Positions 59,344 to 64,000 of a DNA stretch of 64,000 nucleotides are shown piece by piece; positions within the stretch are counted from its first letter, which is position 1, and each line of letters starts with the position of its first letter. The DNA is from Chryseobacterium sp. Leaf201. GTDB lineage: Bacteria; Bacteroidota; Bacteroidia; Flavobacteriales; Weeksellaceae. The DNA is taken from NCBI RefSeq assembly GCF_001421435.1, contig NZ_LMKA01000068.1, forward strand, positions 123,333 to 187,332. The letters run 5' to 3'. The translations under genes and the position numbers were made by a program. The notes under the pieces were generated by a model that saw only the letters and a list, made by a program, of their open reading frames with translations, was not told the DNA's origin and did no database searches.

Positions 59344-60225
59344 ATGAAAAAAACGCTTACGTTCCTGTTCTTCCTGAGCCTGACTTTCTTGTTCTGTCAG
59401 AAAATCGAGCTTAAAAAGATTACTGACTCATCACAGGTTTTCAAAGGAGAAATCAACGGTACCCCCATCACCATCCAGCTGGATTACAGTGGAATTACAG
59501 ACTGCCACCAGTACCAGCATTTTGTAGACGGATGGTATTATTATGATAAATACAGAAAGAAAATCCCACTGACAGGCATCTACAGTCTGGGAGAGATTTA
59601 CCTGTATAACTTCGGGGACCGGCAAAAGAAAAATTCAAAGCTTTTTAAAGAAAAAATCACCGGAAAAAACATTAACCAGATAGAAAATATCGCAGAAAGC
59701 CTGAAGCCTGAAGAAGCATTTATCTTTCCGGAACAGGATGCAGACCAAGATGTTTCAGGAAGTTTCACCATGAAAAATAAAAATCTTCCTGCCCGGTTAC
59801 TGACGAAAGACAGCCGGATTTACCGATTCAATAATTACCTCATGCTTCCGGGCAGCAAAAAGATAAACACGTATGACATCATCAGCAAAGCCGGAGGCAA
59901 CGAACTGATTTCCTACGCTTCAGACCAGTCGGGAAACAGGGTTTTACTGTACTTTGAAGAAGTTTCCAATTTCAATTACTGCGGAATGTGCGGGGCAGGT
60001 GACGGCGAAAAAGGCTACCGGGTATTATATTTTACCAAAGACTGGAACTATAAAAGTTTTGATGAATACCTTACGGAAAGCTGCCTGCAGAATATAGAGG
60101 ATACTAAAATGACCCGTAATAAGGATTCTAAAACCCTGACATTCAGCATTCAGAAAACATCAGTCTCCTCAGGCTATATACTCACGGTAGATGTAAAAAA
60201 TGCTTCGGTAACAAAATCGAGATAG
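59344..60225 (+). CDS. Exported hypothetical protein with CGMCGAGD motif
   Basis: The 293-residue protein starts MKKTLTFLFFLSLTFLFC, a signal peptide or lipoprotein leader (Cys18). The first part (residues ~20-120) has a KGEINGTPITIQLDYSG pattern also seen in small uncharacterised secreted proteins. A CGMCGAGDGEKGYRVLYF segment near residue 215 is notable. I do not recognise a family. It follows DUF445 by 18 bases and may be co-transcribed. A weak GAGTG/CACTC hairpin lies after it at about 60242-60265. Confidence 0.7.
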   Translation: MKKTLTFLFFLSLTFLFCQKIELKKITDSSQVFKGEINGTPITIQLDYSGITDCHQYQHFVDGWYYYDKYRKKIPLTGIYSLGEIYLYNFGDRQKKNSKLFKEKITGKNINQIENIAESLKPEEAFIFPEQDADQDVSGSFTMKNKNLPARLLTKDSRIYRFNNYLMLPGSKKINTYDIISKAGGNELISYASDQSGNRVLLYFEEVSNFNYCGMCGAGDGEKGYRVLYFTKDWNYKSFDEYLTESCLQNIEDTKMTRNKDSKTLTFSIQKTSVSSGYILTVDVKNASVTKSR

Positions 60226-60298
60226 TAATTAAAATATCATGGAGTGTTTGGCGGCACCCCACTCTTTTAAGTAACTGTATTCCTTATTCAGTTAAGAT

Positions 60299-61336
60299 TT
60301 ATCTTGTTAACCGGCCGGCTCTTTTTAAAAGTTCTTTATTGATATCATTGATGAGTTCCGGGCCTTCATAGATAAAACCTGTGTAGAGCTGAACCAGGCT
60401 TGCACCGGCATCCAGCTTTTCCATCGCATCTTTGGCTGAATGAATCCCGCCTACGCCGATGATCGGGAATGCCTTGTTGCTTTTATCTGAAATATATTTA
60501 ATCATTGCCGTACTTCTTTCGCGGATCGGTTTTCCGCTCAGCCCGCCGTTTCCGATCTGTTCCAGGACCTCCGGAGGCGTTTTTAAACCTTCCCGGTTAA
60601 CCGATGTGTTAGAAACAATCACCCCGTCAATTTCTGTTTCAGCAATCAGGTCAACAATTTCATCCAGCTGGCGGTGGTTTAAATCCGGAGCAATTTTTAA
60701 TAAAACAGGTTTCTGAACTGTTTTGGTCAGGTTAATTTCTTTCACTGCTGTAATCAGCTCTCTCAGATAGTCCACATCTTCCAGTTTGGCATGGCTCCCG
60801 ACGTTCGGGCAGCTGACATTCAGTACAAAATAATCTACATATGGATGAAGTCCTTCAAAACACTGCAGGTAATCTTCCGTATAATTTTCAGGGCTGGTAT
60901 CCGTATTTTTTCCGATGTTTCCGCCGATGATGATTTTCTCTTTATTGCCTTTCAGTTTTTCGATGGCAGCCTGTAGGCCGTCGTTATTGAACCCCATCCG
61001 GTTAATGATTCCGCCGTCTTCGATTAAGCGGAACAGTCTTTTTTTAGGGTTTCCGGCCTGTGCTTTCGGGGTAACCGTTCCGATTTCCACAAATCCGAAT
61101 CCGAGATCAGCCAGCTCGTTAAATAAGACTGCATTTTTGTCAAATCCTGCTGCAAGGCCTACCGGGTTCTTGAATTTCAGCCCGAAGACTTCTCTTTCCA
61201 GCCGCTTGTCTTCTATGGGTTTAGGTAAAAACACTCGGGTAATAAAACCGAAATTCTTTAGCATCGAAAAGGTAAAATGGTGAACTTCTTCGGGATCAAA
61301 TTTGAAAAGGACCGGACGGATAAGCGATTTGTACAT
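60299..61336 (-). CDS. pyrD: Dihydroorotate dehydrogenase (quinone), class 2
   Basis: The 345-residue membrane-associated flavoenzyme oxidises dihydroorotate to orotate for pyrimidine synthesis and passes electrons to menaquinone. Evidence includes the N-terminal amphipathic helix ([17 protein letters not shown]), [18 protein letters not shown], the catalytic Ser in [19 protein letters not shown], and [18 protein letters not shown]. The C-terminus has [20 protein letters not shown]. There is no PyrK partner. It stands alone with a 237-base region after it that shows no gene. Confidence 0.96.
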   Translation of the reverse strand: MYKSLIRPVLFKFDPEEVHHFTFSMLKNFGFITRVFLPKPIEDKRLEREVFGLKFKNPVGLAAGFDKNAVLFNELADLGFGFVEIGTVTPKAQAGNPKKRLFRLIEDGGIINRMGFNNDGLQAAIEKLKGNKEKIIIGGNIGKNTDTSPENYTEDYLQCFEGLHPYVDYFVLNVSCPNVGSHAKLEDVDYLRELITAVKEINLTKTVQKPVLLKIAPDLNHRQLDEIVDLIAETEIDGVIVSNTSVNREGLKTPPEVLEQIGNGGLSGKPIRERSTAMIKYISDKSNKAFPIIGVGGIHSAKDAMEKLDAGASLVQLYTGFIYEGPELINDINKELLKRAGRLTR

Positions 61337-61573
61337 TGAAAAAAAGTTTTACAAAAATACTCATTTTAAAATTAATGGTTTCCTGACTCAGGATATTTTA
61401 TTTGAAAATGTTTGATAAGCATTATCTATAACACAGAGAATCAGCTCAATCTATAAACCTGTCAGATACTTTTAACGCAAAGATTTATCTTTAGCTTTTT
61501 ATCAAAATGGCAAAGCATTAATCAACCTGTTGATTCTTCTTTGCTTTTAAAATAATGCAATATTAAACTATCA

Positions 61574-62287
61574 TTAATATCCTTCAGAAGACCGGGAATA
61601 TTGGCTCAGATCAAAACTCAGGATCTCCCCTGCTCTTTTGAACTCATCACTGATCACTGCATTCAATGTGATTGGTTCACTGGTAATGGGATGGCTGAAG
61701 GCCAGCCGGTGTGCATGAAGCATCATTTTCGTCATCCCGAAATTCTCCAGCCACAATTTATTCTGTTTATTACAGCCATAATGGCGGCATCCTAAAATAG
61801 GATGAAGAATGTGCTTAAAATGTTTTCTCAGCTGATGCATTCTCCCTGTTTCAAGCGTAGCTTCCACAAGGCAATAACGGGAAGTCTGGTGTGCCCCGAA
61901 TGCCAGACCTATTTCCGAAGTCTGCAGACGCTGATAATGGGTAATGGCATTCTGCCTGATTCCGTCTTCATTTGTCAGATCATAATCGATGGTTTCTTCT
62001 TCTTTCGTCCAGCCCCGGAGAATGGCCAGATATTTCTTTTCAACCGCTCTTGCCGCGAACTGGTCGCTCATCAGCCTCAGTGTTTCTTTATCTAAAGTAA
62101 ACAGCAGGATCCCGGAAGTTTTCCGGTCCAGGCGATGCACAGGGAACACAGCCTGCCCGATCTGATTTTTTAATTCCCGGATCGCATAGGCATCTGCTTC
62201 TCCGGAATAAAAAGATTTATGAACCAGCAATCCGTTGGGCTTGTTGATGGCAATAAGATGTTCGTCGCGATAAAGAATTTCTAACAT
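61574..62287 (-). CDS. truC: TruC-like tRNA pseudouridine synthase
   Basis: The protein is 237 residues from ATG 62287; the frame to 62350 adds a doubtful N-terminus. It is of the RluA superfamily: NKPNGLLVHKS, then PVHRLDRKTSGILLF with the catalytic Asp, and ETGRMHQLRKHFKHI. The short length and the AINKPNGLLVH start without an S4 domain match TruC, which converts U65 in tRNA. It precedes pyrD by 237 bases and is preceded by a terminator that belongs to the next gene. Confidence 0.9.
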   Translation of the reverse strand: MLEILYRDEHLIAINKPNGLLVHKSFYSGEADAYAIRELKNQIGQAVFPVHRLDRKTSGILLFTLDKETLRLMSDQFAARAVEKKYLAILRGWTKEEETIDYDLTNEDGIRQNAITHYQRLQTSEIGLAFGAHQTSRYCLVEATLETGRMHQLRKHFKHILHPILGCRHYGCNKQNKLWLENFGMTKMMLHAHRLAFSHPITSEPITLNAVISDEFKRAGEILSFDLSQYSRSSEGY

Positions 62288-62348
62288 GGGACAAAAGTAG
62301 AAATTTCCTGCTGATTTAGCCAAGACTGTTTGTGAATGAAACTCAAAC

Positions 62349-62377
62349 AAAAACCTCTCAAATATTGAGAGGTTTTT
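62349..62377 (-). terminator. Terminator of the T9SS cargo gene
   Basis: AAAAACCTCTCA and TGAGAGGTTTTT pair perfectly with a 5-base AATAT loop. It lies 19 bases beyond the minus-strand stop at 62396 and is symmetric enough to work both ways. Confidence 0.9.
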
Positions 62378-62395
62378 GCCGGTATAGTAAAATTA

Positions 62396-63211
62396 TTATT
62401 TCTTAATAATTTTCTTTTTTATAACTTCTTTTCCGTTATCAATTAAAAGCAGATAAATTCCGTTTTGCAAATCTGAAAGATCATACTTATCAGGTTTTTC
62501 ATTGAAAGTCTTTATTTGCTTTCCTGACATATCCACCAAACTTATTTTAGAGATTTTCAGGTCAGATTTAATGAAAAGATAATCTTTTACAGGATTAGGA
62601 TATACATTAATCTTATCCGGAATTGATGACATATCAGATGTGCCCAATACCCCTGAAGTAATAATAACATCATCAACTACTACCCCATAAGAATAGTCTC
62701 CAGCATCGTCATAGACAAATCTCACCTTAAAATTTGCATTCGCATAAGGAGTAAGATTAATATTCTGAGCCTGGTCATAGCTTTCAAGATATTCATCAAA
62801 AGTATCCGGATCATAGTCCCAAGTTCCGGCTAAACCAGCAAAACTAAATACCTGTACCCATGCAGTACCATTGAAAACTTCCACTTTAAGAATTGAATCC
62901 TCAGTATCAATCATGTTTGCATACTTGAAAGATAGATTCGGGTTGGAAACAGAAGAAAGATTTATGACCGGTGAAATCAATCTGGCACTGCTATTTAAGG
63001 AACCGATACCTGCCGCATCATCATCAAAAAAGGCTGCACCACTTGGCAATGAATTATAAAAAACGGATGAACCCACTTCCCAATTGTAAATAGTATCAGG
63101 ATTTTCAACGGTCCAACCTATTGGCATAGAGCCAGAATTAAAATTTTCAGAAAATACCTGTGCATTGTTTATCCCGAAACAAAAAACGGCTAAGAGTAAA
63201 CTTTTTTTCAT
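62396..63211 (-). CDS. T9SS cargo protein with choice-of-anchor-like domain
   Basis: The 271-residue protein has a signal peptide (to about residue 18, NNAQ). A beta-sandwich segment follows, of the kind annotated choice-of-anchor J (FSENFNSGSMPIGWTVENPD, FFDDDAAGIGS, LSFKYANMID, GVVVDDVIITSG). The C-terminal type A sorting domain runs ~195-271 (KINVYPNPVKDYLF, then a final VIKKKIIKK). It is exported by the type IX system and anchored or released at the surface. No catalytic residues are evident, so it may be a binding or adhesion protein. Confidence 0.87.
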   Translation of the reverse strand: MKKSLLLAVFCFGINNAQVFSENFNSGSMPIGWTVENPDTIYNWEVGSSVFYNSLPSGAAFFDDDAAGIGSLNSSARLISPVINLSSVSNPNLSFKYANMIDTEDSILKVEVFNGTAWVQVFSFAGLAGTWDYDPDTFDEYLESYDQAQNINLTPYANANFKVRFVYDDAGDYSYGVVVDDVIITSGVLGTSDMSSIPDKINVYPNPVKDYLFIKSDLKISKISLVDMSGKQIKTFNEKPDKYDLSDLQNGIYLLLIDNGKEVIKKKIIKK

Positions 63212-63516
63212 AATTAATGATTTTAATTTATTTCCAAATTTAATGATTTATTATGTACAACAATTATTTATAAAGACTTATCTTCTTTAGTATAGAAAAT
63301 ATTTTCTAATAGTCGTTTTGATATTTCCTTTGTTTTGCTTTATATCCACTACATAATATGCAATGGCTATCAGCTGTATTTGCTTCTTCAATGATTTCAA
63401 TATTTCATTCTGAAACTTATAATTTCCCATCGTTTTTGCGAAATAAAGGAAGCCGGAATGTTGATTGATTATAGCCTACAGGAAATCAAAGAAGGTATGG
63501 TGGATAGTAAACTCCA
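63212..63516. other. Intergenic stretch with no clear gene
   Basis: This AT-rich stretch lies between the T9SS cargo start and the aminotransferase remnant. Short frames (for example EAGMLIDYSLQEIKEGMVDS around 63455-63510) look protein-like but are cut off. They may be more of the same decayed gene. No promoter or hairpin is clear beyond the AT-rich upstream region of the cargo gene. Confidence 0.4.
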
Positions 63517-63645
63517 GAGGATTTGAAAATGCTCATGTAAGATGTTGAAGGAGTTTCGCTTGGAAGTCCGGAATGTATCAAGTTTCCGTATACTGCTTCA
63601 AAAGATTATTTAAGAGGAACGATGAAGAGAATTAAAAATTATTGA
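63517..63645 (+). pseudogene. C-terminal remnant of a class I aminotransferase
   Basis: Frame 1 reads EDLKMLM, a stop (TAA at 63538), then DVEGVSLGSPECIKFPYTAS and KDYLRGTMKRIKNY before a TGA at 63643. The pattern GSPECIRxSYAxSxxxLxxAxxRI is the usual end of pyridoxal-phosphate aminotransferases, such as aspartate aminotransferases. The first ~350 residues are missing and an internal stop is present. It is thus a dead fragment of a formerly larger gene. It ends 12 bases before a strong hairpin. Confidence 0.65.
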
Positions 63646-63657
63646 TCAGTACCTAAA

Positions 63658-63690
63658 TTAAAAGTTCTTCCTTAGGAAGAACTTTTTTTA
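63658..63690. terminator. Hairpin between the remnant and the peptide gene
   Basis: AAAAGTTCTTCC and GGAAGAACTTTT pair with a loop of three to four bases and T/A flanks on both sides. It terminates the minus-strand peptide gene and once served the aminotransferase. Confidence 0.85.
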
Positions 63691-63693
63691 AAT

Positions 63694-63876
63694 TTATTTA
63701 ATGAGATCTTCTCCTTCTACAGGTATATCTGGTACTATAATATAGCATCCTGCATTAATCGGGACACATACTGCAGCTTCAGGACAATAATAATATCCAG
63801 GAGGACATTTTGAAACAGATGCTGCTCCTTCGATCGCTTTCAGTTCTTTTCTTGACAGAATTTTTAAATTTTTCAT
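63694..63876 (-). CDS. Bacteriocin-like small peptide
   Basis: The 60-residue peptide begins with a leader (MKNLKILSRKELKAIEGAAS) typical of the chryseobacterial peptides annotated bacteriocin-like. The double-small-residue site reads GA rather than GG. The mature part is Cys/Pro/Tyr-rich (KCPPGYYYCPEAAVCVPINA, with four Cys). The likely cut is after the GAA. A C39-type peptidase/ABC exporter would normally be needed and none is encoded in this window. The leader is shared with the frameshifted gene at 2600-2793. A TAACTTTG box lies 49 bases upstream. Confidence 0.8.
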   Translation of the reverse strand: MKNLKILSRKELKAIEGAASVSKCPPGYYYCPEAAVCVPINAGCYIIVPDIPVEGEDLIK

Positions 63877-63924
63877 AATAATAGAATTTGGTTCAGTTAT
63901 AAAATTTTGTAATTTTTATATTCT

Positions 63925-63953
63925 CAAAGTTACATTTTCAGATTTATTAACAA
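63925..63953 (-). promoter_or_regulatory. Promoter of the bacteriocin-like peptide gene
   Basis: TAACTTTG on the minus strand (63925-63932) has TTG 18 bases upstream (63951-63953), giving a complete flavobacterial promoter. The leader is about 45 bases. Confidence 0.65.
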
Positions 63954-64000
63954 TGGTAAGCTTTACCAGTATATCATGCTCACTTTCTTTTGCGTATTCT

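Noticed and set aside
60242..60265. GAGTG...CACTC hairpin after the exported hypothetical gene
   Set aside because: The stem has only five pairs and a large loop, so it is too weak to call as a terminator.
1..64000. tRNA, rRNA, CRISPR array or replication origin
   Set aside because: I looked for T-loop GGTTCGAAT-type sequences, clustered direct repeats and DnaA-box clusters in the intergenic gaps and saw none.

Overview
The window is chromosomal DNA of a flavobacterium (Bacteroidota), most likely Chryseobacterium or a close relative. The reasons are the GLPGLI, DUF6146, DUF6702, DUF4293 and DUF4296 families, exosortase XrtF, two type IX secretion (T9SS) sorting-domain proteins, two TonB-dependent receptors, a Rho factor with a long Q/N-rich insert, and promoters of the flavobacterial TAnnTTTG type. 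I found no tRNA, rRNA or CRISPR array.

Layout. 1-1.4 kb: the end of asd and a cation efflux (CDF) gene, then a decayed HTH gene. 1.7-4 kb: a GLPGLI protein, a frameshifted bacteriocin-like peptide gene, and the XrtF exosortase with its partner. 4-7.5 kb: an AmgK-like sugar kinase, a GxxExxY protein, a stand-alone RapZ C-terminal domain, a MurU-like nucleotidyltransferase and a LOG protein; together these look like cell-wall amino-sugar recycling. 8.5-14.8 kb: a DUF5689 lipoprotein and a TonB-dependent receptor, divergent from a secreted endonuclease/exonuclease/phosphatase-family enzyme and a DUF6146 lipoprotein. 14.8-21.2 kb: superoxide dismutase, rho, DUF4293, an M28 peptidase and an ABC exporter.

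21.2-24.3 kb is the scar of a conjugative element. It holds an integrase tail, an AraC regulator with a short-chain dehydrogenase, and a junction fusing the first codons of an ssb-like gene to a truncated rteC. The scar is bounded by a 14-bp inverted repeat. 24.3-26.6 kb: a second GLPGLI protein and a secreted PNGase F-like protein. 26.7-37.1 kb is a conserved housekeeping block: psd, cdsA, LUD protein, ftsH, rsfS, birA, LptF/G permease, tgt, DUF4296, a polyprenol-phosphate glycosyltransferase, DUF4271 and hemD. 37.3-42.8 kb: oligopeptidase B, small proteins and an RprXY-like two-component system.

42.9-46.7 kb is a probable copper/heavy-metal module: a lipoprotein with three HGxPxHxC repeats, a Cys/His-rich exported protein, and a TonB-dependent receptor preceded by two HMA domains. 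46.8-47.8 kb is an AT-rich gene pair (GNAT-like plus HTH) set between two copies of the same terminator hairpin; it may be an undescribed toxin-antitoxin-type cassette. 47.9-51.7 kb: AraC, OsmC, then a TetR regulator with a clear palindromic operator, a PaaI-type thioesterase and FabF. 51.8-56.5 kb: a cupin/Dabb/porin operon divergent from a second two-component system. 56.5-62.3 kb: L,D-transpeptidase, msrB, DUF445, pyrD and a TruC-like pseudouridine synthase. 62.4-64 kb: a T9SS cargo protein, an aminotransferase remnant, and an intact bacteriocin-like peptide gene related to the broken one at 2.6 kb.

All family assignments were made by reading motifs, without database searches.
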